Assembly (NCBI GenBank): GCA_012520755.1
Contig: JAAYNS010000096.1
Location: 1-39,328, forward strand
Reading direction: 5' to 3'
DNA length: 39,328 nucleotides
Origin: Tissierellia bacterium
GTDB taxonomy: Bacteria; Bacillota; Clostridia; Tissierellales; Tissierellaceae
Position numbers and translations under genes: made by a program. The notes under the pieces were generated by a model. The model was not told the origin of the DNA, did not search any database, and saw only the letters and a list, made by a program, of their open reading frames with translations. Within the stretch, counting starts at the first letter, position 1, and every line of letters starts with the position of its first letter. Shown one piece after another: positions 8,531-18,146 of the stretch.

Positions 8531-8648
8531 CGATTTCCTCCACTTCTATAAGTGGCGGGATCGATTAGCTAAACAGACGGGGAAAATATCTCCTGCCAAG
8601 TCGATAAGCTACAGGTAGGTTTTTGCAAAAATGCAAGAACCTTTTATT
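8531..8648 (+). ncRNA. Unassigned structured RNA leader ending in a terminator, upstream of addB
   Basis: The gap before addB is richer in G and C than its surroundings and is full of complementary segments: hairpin CCACTT-ctat-AAGTGG (8540-8555); GGCGGGA (8554-8560) against TCCTGCC (8591-8597); small hairpin GGGGA/TCTCC inside it; CCTGCC (8592-8597) against GGTAGG (8614-8619). The last pairing uses G8618-G8619, which also start the terminator stem, so terminator and antiterminator would be mutually exclusive, as in a riboswitch or attenuator. A repeated TCGATNAGCTA occurs at 8561 and 8601. I compared it by memory with common riboswitch cores, tRNA and SRP RNA and recognised none. It could also be just the 3' end of the nagZ/ROK transcript. 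Confidence 0.45.
8616..8648 (+). terminator. Terminator/attenuator upstream of addB
   Basis: GGTTTTTGC (8618-8626) pairs with GCAAGAACC (8633-8641) with one G-U pair and a 6-nt loop, followed by TTTTATTT. It lies 28 nt before the addB start, close enough to act as a leader attenuator, or it ends the upstream operon. Confidence 0.75.
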
Positions 8649-8675
8649 TAAATCTTGTTATAAGTAGGTGTTAGG

Positions 8676-11600
8676 ATGTCAAAAAAAATAGTATATTTAG
8701 GTCCATTTAACAATCAAAATAAAGAGAAACTAAAAAACAAGTGCATTTCTTATTTAAAAGACAATAAGGGTAAAAATTTCTATTATATTTTGCCTAATGG
8801 AGACTTATTAAAAAAGCATAGAAAAGAGTTCATTAAAGAAGTAGGTGCAGTTTTTGAATTAAATATATTTACATTTGATGATATAGTAAATAGCATTATT
8901 AATGACCATATACATAGAAGTATAGATGAACCTTTGAAAAAATTTATAGTCAGAAAGGTATTAAAATCTCTTAAGAATAAAGGAGCTTTATCTTATTATA
9001 ATGATTTCACTGATATGGAAGGATTTATAGAAGTATGTGTGGACATAATTAGAGAAATAAAAAGATCGCTTATTACACCAGATGAATTTATAAACAGATG
9101 TCCAAAGAGGCCTTATTATAAAGAAGTTGGTCTTATATACAAAGAATATGAAAAGCTTTTAATGAATAGAAACCTAACAGATAGGGAGAATGATTATTTT
9201 AATTGCATAAAGAAATTAAAAGATAATACAGACTATCTTTTAGATATTGATTTTGTTGTAATAGATGAGTTTTATGACTTTAGACCAATTGAAATGGAAA
9301 TTATTAAAGAACTATCTAATAAAGAAATAGATGTTTTTATAAATATACCATATAAGAGCTCTCAAAATAATCTAGTCTTAAATAATTGTATAGAAAAACT
9401 AAAGGATCTTGGTTTTGAAATAGAAAATATTGACTATAAGACAAGTAATGACATTGGCTTATTGGCTGATAAGCTTTTTAACAATGATAATAGCAAATTA
9501 ACTTATATGGATGAGGTTGAACTTCATAAATGCCCTTCCATATATATTGAGTTAAAAAAAGTATTTAGAGAAATAAAACGCCATCTTAGCAAAGGAGAAA
9601 ATTTAGATGATATGGCCATAGTTCTCCTAAATGATTCCTATAACAATAATCTATTTTTAATAGCTGAAGATGAAGAAATACCTCTTAAGAAAAGTAAAGA
9701 AATACCTATGAACAAAATTCCAATTATTAAAGAATTTTTGAATATTCTTAAGACTAAATTAACAGAAGGGGCAAAGGAAGATTTATTAAACAGGCTTAAG
9801 TCGGCTTATTTCCCAATAATAGATAATTCATTAAAGGATGAAATGGAGTATGCAATAAGGAAACTGAATTTTTCAAATTTATATGAACTAAAAAGTCTTA
9901 TAAATGACTCTAAAAGACTTGATATTGATAAGAGAATCATTGATAAGATACTTAGTCTGATACAAAAAGTGGAACTAGAATTTGCCTATCTTTTATTCGA
10001 GGACAAGATTTCTAACAGCAATGCAAAATTAATAGAATTAATCCACTACTATGATGCAGAGTCCATTATATTTAATAAATTCAGTAGGATTAAAGATAAT
10101 AATATCCTCTATAGAGACTTAATGGCTCTTCAAAAGCTTGAAGATATAATAAATAGATTAGAGGAAATAAATTTAATAGAAGAGTCAATTACACTAGAAG
10201 ATTATCTATTAGTTTTAGATGATTTTTGTAGGCAGGAAGAGATTATTGAAATGGATGAGGACTTAAATGGCTTGACTATCTTGAATCCAATAAATTCAAG
10301 AGGTTTAAAACATAAATTCCTCTTTGTTGTTGGTTTGTCCCAAGAGGAATATCCAAGACTAGACAATAGAAACTTTTTTTTGTCTGATGAAAACTATAAT
10401 GCCTTAAGGGAAATAGGTATAGATATTATGAATTATTATGAAAGATTCTCCAATGAAGCTTTAAAATTCTCGTCTCTAATATCATCTTGTACTCATTATC
10501 TATATCTCTCTTATAATGAAAACTCACTAGAAGAAGGTGAAAATATACCGTCTATGTTTTTAGACGAGATTTTGTCTAAAATAGACGGAGAAAAAGTCGA
10601 GGATAAGCTTAAATTTTCTACAATTGATTTAGACTATCTTATCAATAGTCCCCTAAACAGGATTACAAATAAAAAGGACCTTTTAAATACATTTTTGTAC
10701 AAATATTTTAATGATGAAATTGAAGAAAAGTATATTTCTCAATTCGTGAGTGCTTTTACAGATGAAATAAGGGAGATAAACACTATAGTTGATGTAGAGA
10801 TGGAAAGAATGACTGGAGATTTAAGCAAGTATAGTGGATTTTTAGATAATAATGAAATAAGAAGGATTTTAAGTGAAGAATTAAAAGATAAAGTATATTC
10901 TATTTCATATTTAGAAGGATATGCTAAGTGCCCATATTATTTTTTATTGCATAATTATTATAAAGTTGAGGAAATGGGAAGGGAAGCGGAAGATTATGAC
11001 AATCTAGATATTGGGTCCATTTACCATGAAGTCTTAAATCAATATTATAGAAAGTACAAACTGGATTTACTTAACAATAGGGACAACTTTGATATTGAAA
11101 AAACATTTGATTATATTAAAGAGTTAACACATAAGTATGCTTCTATGAAAGGATACAGTGTGGATAATATTAATGACAATCTACTAATAGAAAACATATA
11201 TAATAGGCTTAAAAACTTTATCATAATAGATATTACAAGAATCAAAGAATCTAAGGATAATATTTACCCATGGGAATTTGAAGTTGAATTTGGCAAAGAT
11301 AATCCTTTAATAATTCAAACTAATTATGGAGATGTGAAATTTAGAGGAAAAATTGATAGGGTTGATAAACTAGTAGATAAAGATAAATACGTAGTCATTG
11401 ACTATAAATCTTCTAGTTATGGGAAAAATGATTTAGAAAGTATAGAAAAAGGCTTGTCATTGCAATTGCCTGTTTATATTTTGTCTCAAGAAGACAGACA
11501 AGTAATAGCTGGAGTATATAGCATGATATCAAATGGAGAATACTATAATGCAGTGGGTGTTTTAGGTGAGGCTTCTTTTATAACCAAGAGACAAAAAGGA

Positions 11601-11777
11601 GCAGTGGAAAGTGAAGAGTGGAACAATATTTTGAAGAATACAAAGGATATTATAGGCAATATTGTTAGTGAAATAAACAATGGAAACTTTTCTGTAAGGC
11701 CATTGGAGTGCTCACCATATTGCCCTTATAAAGACATATGTAGGTATGAAAATATAGATGAGGAGGTGATGGGATAA
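8676..11777 (+). CDS. addB: ATP-dependent helicase/nuclease subunit B (AddB)
   Basis: Subunit of the AddAB double-strand-break resection machine that works with RecA. 1033 aa, a little shorter than Bacillus AddB (~1166). N-terminal UvrD-like region with a poorly conserved P-loop (VYLGPFNNQNKEKL) but Walker-B-like VVIDEFYDF near residue 196, a mid-protein NPINSRGLKHKFLFVVGLSQEEYP segment, and a C-terminal PD-(D/E)XK nuclease: GSIYHEVLNQYY (~778), KFRGKIDRVD and VIDYKSSSYG (~906). The iron-sulfur staple is complete: Cys752 in AKCPYYF and Cys1012, 1016 and 1022 in CSPYCPYKDIC. ATG follows aggtg. The stop overlaps the addA start by one base (TAATG). Confidence 0.93.
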   Translation: MSKKIVYLGPFNNQNKEKLKNKCISYLKDNKGKNFYYILPNGDLLKKHRKEFIKEVGAVFELNIFTFDDIVNSIINDHIHRSIDEPLKKFIVRKVLKSLKNKGALSYYNDFTDMEGFIEVCVDIIREIKRSLITPDEFINRCPKRPYYKEVGLIYKEYEKLLMNRNLTDRENDYFNCIKKLKDNTDYLLDIDFVVIDEFYDFRPIEMEIIKELSNKEIDVFINIPYKSSQNNLVLNNCIEKLKDLGFEIENIDYKTSNDIGLLADKLFNNDNSKLTYMDEVELHKCPSIYIELKKVFREIKRHLSKGENLDDMAIVLLNDSYNNNLFLIAEDEEIPLKKSKEIPMNKIPIIKEFLNILKTKLTEGAKEDLLNRLKSAYFPIIDNSLKDEMEYAIRKLNFSNLYELKSLINDSKRLDIDKRIIDKILSLIQKVELEFAYLLFEDKISNSNAKLIELIHYYDAESIIFNKFSRIKDNNILYRDLMALQKLEDIINRLEEINLIEESITLEDYLLVLDDFCRQEEIIEMDEDLNGLTILNPINSRGLKHKFLFVVGLSQEEYPRLDNRNFFLSDENYNALREIGIDIMNYYERFSNEALKFSSLISSCTHYLYLSYNENSLEEGENIPSMFLDEILSKIDGEKVEDKLKFSTIDLDYLINSPLNRITNKKDLLNTFLYKYFNDEIEEKYISQFVSAFTDEIREINTIVDVEMERMTGDLSKYSGFLDNNEIRRILSEELKDKVYSISYLEGYAKCPYYFLLHNYYKVEEMGREAEDYDNLDIGSIYHEVLNQYYRKYKLDLLNNRDNFDIEKTFDYIKELTHKYASMKGYSVDNINDNLLIENIYNRLKNFIIIDITRIKESKDNIYPWEFEVEFGKDNPLIIQTNYGDVKFRGKIDRVDKLVDKDKYVVIDYKSSSYGKNDLESIEKGLSLQLPVYILSQEDRQVIAGVYSMISNGEYYNAVGVLGEASFITKRQKGAVESEEWNNILKNTKDIIGNIVSEINNGNFSVRPLECSPYCPYKDICRYENIDEEVMG

Positions 11778-14700
11778 TGGATCCACAAATTGAAGCAATT
11801 GAGACAATAGACAGGTCTGTAGCAGTAAATGCTGGTGCGGGAACAGGTAAAACTAAGGTTTTGACAGAAAGATTTGTTTATATTTTGGAAAATGGAGACT
11901 TAGAAGAAGGAAAGGAAGTAGAATCCATTGTTGCCATTACTTTCACTAAGAAAGCTACCCAAGAGATGATTGAAAGAATTCGAGCTGAAATAAGGAAGAA
12001 CTTTTACAAGGGGAACAAGTGGACGAGATTCTATAGAGATATGGAAAAGGCTAACATTTCAACAATTCACTCCTTCTGTGGTAAAATTTTGAGAGAAAAT
12101 CCCATGGAGGCAAAAGTAGACCCATTATTTGATGTATTAGATGAATCAAAATCAATAGGGCTTCTAAATAATAGTATAGTTGAAGCTATAAATATAGGTT
12201 TAAATGATAAGAACTTATATGATTTTATCTTGTTATTAAATGAGTTTAAGATTGAAAATCTTACTAATGATATTTGTGATTTATATAATAATATTAGGAC
12301 TGTAGGTTTATCTTTTGAAGAAGTAAAGAAGCTAAGCTTGGACTATATTGACAGCCTAACAATTCAAAAAGAAGATTTGAAAATTATTAAGGACAATATT
12401 GTTTATTTACAGGGAAAACTTACAAAGAGAAGTAAAATAGTTAAGCTTGTCGATGATCCTATATGGGTTAAATTTAAGGATGATGAATATCAAGAAGAAG
12501 AAATATTTGAGATTCTTGAGTATTTAAAAAGCAATTTAGGAACCAGTAAAAATGAGGCTGATAGAATAGAAGTTATAGAAAATACTATAGCTAGAGTTTT
12601 ACTTTGCAAGGAAAAACTCTATAGATGGGCCTATATATGCTTACTAGATTTATTAATCGAAATAGACCAGGTATACACTAATAAGAAGAGTGAAATAAGC
12701 TCATTTGATTATGATGATTTGCAATTAAAGGTTTTGCGTCTATTAGATAATAAGGATATTAGAGAAAAATATCAAAATAAATTTAAATATATAATGATAG
12801 ATGAATTTCAGGATACTAATGAAGTGCAAAAAAGTATATTTTATAAACTTTCATCTAGGGATAGGATATTAGACTTAAACAATTTGTTTGTAGTTGGAGA
12901 CCCGAAACAGTCCATATATGGCTTTAGAGGTGCAGATATTGATGTGTTTTATCAGGTGCTTGATGATGTTGAAAAGACAACAGGGGAAAAATGTATAACA
13001 CTATCAAAGAATTATAGGACTGTAAATACAGTAATGGATTTTATTAATGATATTTTTGAAAAACTAATGCTTGGAAAATATGAACCATTAGATCCATTTC
13101 ACACTTCTGAAAATAAAATTGACATTGAAATATTAGAAAACCCTGAATTTGAGGCAGGAACCGAAGACTCTATTAAGTATGAAGCAAATCTAATTGCAAA
13201 AAGAATTAGAAAGCTTGTAGAGGATAAAGAGTATAGGTATGGGGATATTGCTTTGCTATTTAGGGCAACTACTAAAAATCATTACTATGAAGAAGCTATG
13301 AGAAAATATAATATTCCATATTATAATACAAGCAGCAGACAATTTTTTAAGAAACAAGAAATACTTGATATGATAAACGCTCTTAAGTCTATTAGCAATC
13401 CATATGATCTTATATCTACTATTGGATTTTTTAGGGGGCCAATGATAAATTTATCAGATGAGACTATATTTTTTATATTAAGAAACAAGAAGACAACTCT
13501 TTATAATGTCCTAGGAGATTATATAATGTCAGAATCAGATAATCTTGCTTATGAAGAATTAGAAAAAGTGAAGAATGCAAAGAAGATATTAGATTATTTT
13601 TATAGTATAAAGGATATATGCAATCCATCATACTTACTAAACAAATTAATTGAAAAGACTTATTTTATTGAGGGACAGCTCCTTAAAATTGATGGGAAAC
13701 AAGCAGTTGCAAATATATATAAGTTTGTTGATTTACTAGAAAAATTTGAGGGAGAGAATAGAGCTAGCTTAGAGGACTTTATAGATTATATAGATTTACT
13801 AAAGGATAAATTTGAATCAGAAGGGATAATAAACTCTGAGGATTCAAATGTAGTAAATTTGCTTACTATTCATAAATCAAAAGGCTTGCAATTTCCTGTA
13901 GTCATAATACCAGAAATGGCTAGGGACATAAGAAGCATATATCCTAGATTTCTATTTAGTAAGGATATGGGACTAGGAATTAAGACAGATGAAAACAGGG
14001 CAATATATGATTTAATAAGGTTGGATAAGGATAAGCGAGAAAAAGAAGAGTCCAAAAGAGTTCTTTATGTTGCTATGACGCGAGCTAAAGAAATGCTTAT
14101 AATTGCTGGACAAGGTAATAATAAAGGCTTTAAAGCAATGATTGGAGAAAAGTTAAATCCCGATTATTTTAGAGAAATAAGGGAAGTAGATATAAGTATA
14201 AAAGAAAGTCAAAAGATTAGAAAGGTTACGCATAGGTGTTCTAATGAAGATGATAAAGACTATATCCCTTTAATCCAGGTTAAAAAATTACCTACTCAAA
14301 AAATTGAGAGATTTAATATAAGTCAATACTTAGAGTTTAAAAAATGTAAACGTAGTTACTATTTGAATCATTATAAAAAGTTCAACTTAACTGAGACAAT
14401 TGAGGTTGATGCAATTCAATTTGATGAAGTTGATAATAATGATAAATCATATTTTTCATCTATAAACAAGGGGAATATTATTCACAAGTTCTGTGAACTT
14501 TATGAGTTCGATATGGACAAGAAAGAGATTTTAACTAAAATATCAAGAGATTACAATATATTATTAAATGATGAAGCTTATATTGAATTAGAACCTTATA
14601 TAAATAATTATACAAAATATATACAATCTAAGGAATATGATAAAGTATATAAAGAAAAACAGTTTTACATTTCATTAGATAATGGCTATATTTCTGGTAT

Positions 14701-15061
14701 AATCGACCGAATAAATATACTAAACAATAGGATAGAGATAGTCGATATTAAGACAAATAGACTAAAAGATAAGGAAGAATTAATAAAATACTATGAGCCA
14801 CAACTAATCTTTTATGCTTATGCAGTTGAAAAGGTATTAGGTCAAAGGGTAAATAAGGCTAGTATACTTTTCTTGGAAAATGGGGAAGAAGTTGATATTG
14901 ATTTATCGGAAGAATCAATGGATACCCTAATCACAGATGTAATAGAATTCATAAGGTTTGTGCAGGGAAATAGTGAAATTAAAGATTTCCTTCCAAGTAA
15001 AGAATGTTACAATAATTGCAAGAATAGAAATCTATGTAGAAAAATGAATGCTATATCTTAG
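11777..15061 (+). CDS. addA: ATP-dependent helicase/nuclease subunit A (AddA)
   Basis: UvrD-type 3'-5' helicase and nuclease, partner of AddB. Walker A GAGTGKT (residues 20-26), VAITFTKKATQEM, Walker B MIDEFQDTN (~340), VGDPKQSIYGFRGAD, LTIHKSKGLQFPVV, RVLYVAMTRAKEML, and a C-terminal RecB-like nuclease with ISGIIDRI and IEIVDIKTNR, then YEPQLIFYAYAVE. 1094 aa, short for AddA (~1230). The start cannot lie further upstream because of an in-frame TGA at 11759. Odd: the nuclease domain carries Cys857 (FKKCKRSYYL) and Cys1077, 1081 and 1087 (CYNNCKNRNLC), the same Cx3Cx5C pattern as in AddB, suggesting that this subunit also holds an iron-sulfur cluster. Its last codons form half of a terminator. 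Confidence 0.95.
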   Translation: MDPQIEAIETIDRSVAVNAGAGTGKTKVLTERFVYILENGDLEEGKEVESIVAITFTKKATQEMIERIRAEIRKNFYKGNKWTRFYRDMEKANISTIHSFCGKILRENPMEAKVDPLFDVLDESKSIGLLNNSIVEAINIGLNDKNLYDFILLLNEFKIENLTNDICDLYNNIRTVGLSFEEVKKLSLDYIDSLTIQKEDLKIIKDNIVYLQGKLTKRSKIVKLVDDPIWVKFKDDEYQEEEIFEILEYLKSNLGTSKNEADRIEVIENTIARVLLCKEKLYRWAYICLLDLLIEIDQVYTNKKSEISSFDYDDLQLKVLRLLDNKDIREKYQNKFKYIMIDEFQDTNEVQKSIFYKLSSRDRILDLNNLFVVGDPKQSIYGFRGADIDVFYQVLDDVEKTTGEKCITLSKNYRTVNTVMDFINDIFEKLMLGKYEPLDPFHTSENKIDIEILENPEFEAGTEDSIKYEANLIAKRIRKLVEDKEYRYGDIALLFRATTKNHYYEEAMRKYNIPYYNTSSRQFFKKQEILDMINALKSISNPYDLISTIGFFRGPMINLSDETIFFILRNKKTTLYNVLGDYIMSESDNLAYEELEKVKNAKKILDYFYSIKDICNPSYLLNKLIEKTYFIEGQLLKIDGKQAVANIYKFVDLLEKFEGENRASLEDFIDYIDLLKDKFESEGIINSEDSNVVNLLTIHKSKGLQFPVVIIPEMARDIRSIYPRFLFSKDMGLGIKTDENRAIYDLIRLDKDKREKEESKRVLYVAMTRAKEMLIIAGQGNNKGFKAMIGEKLNPDYFREIREVDISIKESQKIRKVTHRCSNEDDKDYIPLIQVKKLPTQKIERFNISQYLEFKKCKRSYYLNHYKKFNLTETIEVDAIQFDEVDNNDKSYFSSINKGNIIHKFCELYEFDMDKKEILTKISRDYNILLNDEAYIELEPYINNYTKYIQSKEYDKVYKEKQFYISLDNGYISGIIDRINILNNRIEIVDIKTNRLKDKEELIKYYEPQLIFYAYAVEKVLGQRVNKASILFLENGEEVDIDLSEESMDTLITDVIEFIRFVQGNSEIKDFLPSKECYNNCKNRNLCRKMNAIS

Positions 15062-15081
15062 TGGATATAGCATTCATTTTT
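15041..15081. terminator. Bidirectional terminator between addA and MFS gene
   Basis: Perfect 17-bp inverted repeat AAAATGAATGCTATATC / GATATAGCATTCATTTT with a 6-nt loop (ttagtg), T run on the + side and A run (T on the minus strand) on the other. It spans the addA stop (15059-15061) and the MFS stop (15074-15076), so both coding ends are part of the hairpin. Confidence 0.92.
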
Positions 15082-16228
15082 CTATTTCATTAAATCTAGA
15101 CAGACTACTTACAAGGAATAATCCAATTGCACAGGATATAGATGCAATTAATATTGCAAGTTTGAACCCACCAGCATTATATATTATAGAGCCAACAATT
15201 GAATAGAATGTAACTGTTAAGGCGTTTATCATATAAAAGATATTCATAAAAGCAGCTCGGTTATCAGGTGTAATTTCAGATGCATATGCTTGGTAGGTAG
15301 TCCAACCGCCATCTAAGCCTATAGTAAATAATGAAGCAAACAAAACTATAAATCCAAGTTTGTTTATGACTAATATTGAAGAAATTGATACAAGCATAAT
15401 AGCAAACAATATTTTAGCTAATTTAAGCTTGCCTATTCTATCAGAATATAATGCTGAAAAAGTTATACCTAGGATTGTACCAACATATATTGCCGTATAT
15501 ACAAGGCCTATCTTAGGTTGTGATAAAGAGAATTCATTAGACAAATACAAACTCAAGTAATTCAACAATAGAGTAGGCCCTGTTGAAATAAAGAATAAGG
15601 ATGCAAAGATCATCTTGTTTTTCTTCTCCTTAAGTATACTTACAAAGGCAGATTTATCAACCTTAGTGCTAGAATTAATCTGTGTTTCTGGAAGTTTAAA
15701 TAATAGTATTAAAGCTATTAATCCTAATATTGCTAATGGTAAGTATACACTATACAATTTATTTGTCTTACTAATTATGCTTGTTGCATAAATTGGTGCA
15801 ACAAAACACGCTAATCCAAATGCAATCCTTAGTATTCCTGAAGCTTTACCCCTATTAGTATAATCTATAAATTCGGATATATATGATAATGCTGTACCAC
15901 TTAGGGAATAATATCCAAGACCAATAAATATTCGACCAAATGCAAATGCTATTGGATTAGTGGAAAATCCAGCTACAAAACAACCAAGTAGAAAGACTAT
16001 TAATGCAAATTTTATTAATCTTTTTTTACCATGTCTATCAGCTAAAACTCCTAAATAAGGTACTAATATAGCCACTGCTGAATAACCAAGACTAAACCGT
16101 ATAACTAAACTTTCGTCAATACTAAAATGTTGGGATAAAAATGGTGCTAATATTCCAATCAAATTCATTTCTACAGATATAACAAATTGAATAATAAATG
16201 TTGTAATAAAAATAAGTAATTGATTCAT
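15074..16228 (-). CDS. Major facilitator superfamily transporter
   Basis: Twelve-helix secondary transporter of the cytoplasmic membrane, 384 aa from the ATG at 16228. The signature between helices 2 and 3 is visible (GVLADRHGKKRLIKF), with a related YSDRIGKLKLAK after helix 8 and the helix-4/5 GRIFIGLGYYSLSG. The track starts at a TTG (16252), but aggagg lies just upstream of ATG 16228 on the minus strand, giving MNQLLIFITTF. Substrate unknown; the general shape fits sugar, drug or metabolite exporters. Transcribed divergently from the ABC exporter and convergent with addA. Confidence 0.88.
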   Translation of the reverse strand: MNQLLIFITTFIIQFVISVEMNLIGILAPFLSQHFSIDESLVIRFSLGYSAVAILVPYLGVLADRHGKKRLIKFALIVFLLGCFVAGFSTNPIAFAFGRIFIGLGYYSLSGTALSYISEFIDYTNRGKASGILRIAFGLACFVAPIYATSIISKTNKLYSVYLPLAILGLIALILLFKLPETQINSSTKVDKSAFVSILKEKKNKMIFASLFFISTGPTLLLNYLSLYLSNEFSLSQPKIGLVYTAIYVGTILGITFSALYSDRIGKLKLAKILFAIMLVSISSILVINKLGFIVLFASLFTIGLDGGWTTYQAYASEITPDNRAAFMNIFYMINALTVTFYSIVGSIIYNAGGFKLAILIASISCAIGLFLVSSLSRFNEIEK

Positions 16229-16256
16229 AAGTCCTCCTATGTAAAAGTACAAATAA

Positions 16257-16285
16257 TTGTAAAAAAGTACTTTATTATGTATAAT
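16257..16285 (+). promoter_or_regulatory. Promoter of the ABC exporter gene
   Basis: TTGTAA (16257-16262), 17 nt, TATAAT (16280-16285). The -10 lies inside a near-palindrome TTATTATGTATAATAA. Confidence 0.65.
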
Positions 16286-16294
16286 AATCAGTTG

Positions 16295-16311
16295 TAAGCT
16301 ATCGAAGCTTA
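16295..16311. promoter_or_regulatory. Inverted repeat in the MFS/ABC divergent region, possible operator
   Basis: TAAGCT-atcga-AGCTTA, perfect 6-bp arms, 10 nt downstream of the -10 box and between two divergently transcribed transporter genes. It could bind a regulator or form a transcript hairpin; no regulator gene is adjacent. Confidence 0.3.
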
Positions 16312-16343
16312 TTATACCACAAAGGATAAAAAGGAGTGAGTAA

Positions 16344-18071
16344 ATGTTAAAAAGATTTATTGCTTATTATAAACCACATAAAAAGTTATTCTATATAGAT
16401 ATGTTTTTTGCGTTTTTAATGTCTGTATTAGATTTAATATTTCCGTTGTACTCTAGAAATATGATTAACCATGTTATACCTAATGGGCAAATGGATATAC
16501 TCTTTAAAGCTTCAATAACAATGGCTATCTTATTTATTATTAGATACATTAGTAACTATATAGTTGCATATTGGGGCCATGTGTTAGGGGTTAGAATAGA
16601 ACATGATATGAGGAAAGATATATTTAGCCATTTGCAAACTTTATCTCTTAGCTATTATGATAACACTAAAACAGGCCATATTATGTCAAGAATAGTAAAT
16701 GATTTAAGGGATATAACTGAGCTTGCCCATCATGGACCTGAAAACATATTTATATCTTTTACAATGCTAGTAGGTTCTTTTATAGTCTTATTTAAAATTG
16801 AATGGAGATTAACACTAATATTATTCACATTTATACCAATAATGGTAATATTCCTTTTGAAACGTAAAAATAGTATGGAAGACTCTTTTAGAGAAATTCG
16901 TAAAAAGATTGCAAACATAAATTCTCAACTGGAGAATAGTATATCAGGAGTCAGAGTTTCCAAATCTTTTACTAATGAGGATTATGAAATTGAGAAATTT
17001 GAAGATAGTAACCAAGAATACTCTGAAGCTAGAAGAGTGTCATATAAGATAATGGCTGAATATTTGGCTGGTATGGGGATAATAACAAATATGCTAAACT
17101 TAATTGTTATATCAGTAGGGGGCTATTTAGTTTATATTGATGCTATTACTGTAGGTGATTTGTTTGCATATACATTGTATGTAAATTATTTTATGCAACC
17201 AATTAGAAGATTAACTGAATTTCAACAACAATTACAGGATGGTAAATCTGGATTTGTAAGATTTGTAGAAGTTATGGAAATAAAACCAGACATAGTTGAC
17301 AAGAAAGAAGCCATTGAACTAAAAGAGATTGAGGGAAATATAGAGTTCAACAATGTAATATTCAGTTATAACGAGGGGGAAGATAAGGTTTTGTCAGATA
17401 TTAATTTTAAGATTGATGCTGGAAAAACCATTGCCTTAGTTGGACCTTCAGGAGCTGGAAAGACAACTCTTTGTCATTTAATTCCTCGTTTCTATGATAT
17501 AAGTAGTGGCAGTATTAAAATCGATGGTATTGATATAAGGGATGTAACATTAAAATCCTTAAGAGAAAACATAGGATTGGTGCAACAAGAAGTGTTTTTG
17601 TTTACTGGAACTGTTAAAGAGAATATCTTATATGGAAGACCTAATGCTAGTGATAAAGAAATAATTGAAGCTGCAAAAAATGCTAGTATTCATGATTTTA
17701 TTCTAACTTTACCATATGGTTATGAAACATATGTAGGAGAGAAAGGTGTAAAGCTATCAGGTGGTCAAAAGCAAAGGATATCAATAGCTAGGTTATTTCT
17801 TAAAAATCCACCTATCCTAATACTTGATGAAGCTACTTCTGCTTTAGATAACAAGACGGAAGTTGCCATACAAGCTTCCCTTGATGAGCTATCACAAGGT
17901 AGAACTTCATTAGTTATAGCCCATAGATTATCTACTATAAAGAATGCCGATGAGATATTGGTCCTCACTAATGAAGGAATTGTAGAAAGTGGGAATCATG
18001 AAACACTTATAGCTAATGGGAAAATTTACGCAAACTTGTATAATTCTCAGTTTGGTGATCTAAATAATTAA
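16344..18071 (+). CDS. ABC exporter, fused permease and ATPase (MsbA/LmrA-like half transporter)
   Basis: Half transporter expected to dimerise and export lipids, drugs or peptides. N-terminal six-helix membrane domain (about residues 1-310, with intracellular-loop segments SYYDNTKTGHIMSRIVNDL and FTNEDYEIEKFE), then an ATPase domain: Walker A GPSGAGKTTL (~367), Q-loop VQQEVFLFTGTVKENILYG, signature LSGGQKQRI, Walker B ILILDEATSALD and switch IAHRLSTIKNAD. 575 aa is standard for a homodimer. ATG 16344 follows aaggag. No partner half transporter is next to it, so a homodimer is likely. Substrate cannot be assigned. Confidence 0.93.
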   Translation: MLKRFIAYYKPHKKLFYIDMFFAFLMSVLDLIFPLYSRNMINHVIPNGQMDILFKASITMAILFIIRYISNYIVAYWGHVLGVRIEHDMRKDIFSHLQTLSLSYYDNTKTGHIMSRIVNDLRDITELAHHGPENIFISFTMLVGSFIVLFKIEWRLTLILFTFIPIMVIFLLKRKNSMEDSFREIRKKIANINSQLENSISGVRVSKSFTNEDYEIEKFEDSNQEYSEARRVSYKIMAEYLAGMGIITNMLNLIVISVGGYLVYIDAITVGDLFAYTLYVNYFMQPIRRLTEFQQQLQDGKSGFVRFVEVMEIKPDIVDKKEAIELKEIEGNIEFNNVIFSYNEGEDKVLSDINFKIDAGKTIALVGPSGAGKTTLCHLIPRFYDISSGSIKIDGIDIRDVTLKSLRENIGLVQQEVFLFTGTVKENILYGRPNASDKEIIEAAKNASIHDFILTLPYGYETYVGEKGVKLSGGQKQRISIARLFLKNPPILILDEATSALDNKTEVAIQASLDELSQGRTSLVIAHRLSTIKNADEILVLTNEGIVESGNHETLIANGKIYANLYNSQFGDLNN

Positions 18072-18146
18072 ATAGTGTCAGATTAATCCTTCTTCACATA
18101 TTATATTATGATATGAGTTGAACATGATTATATGGGAGGTTATATT

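Noticed and set aside
8531-8648. tRNA, SRP RNA or a known riboswitch before addB
   Set aside because: No cloverleaf with a T-loop, no GGAAG-type SRP core and no riboswitch core I can recall matches; kept as an unassigned leader.
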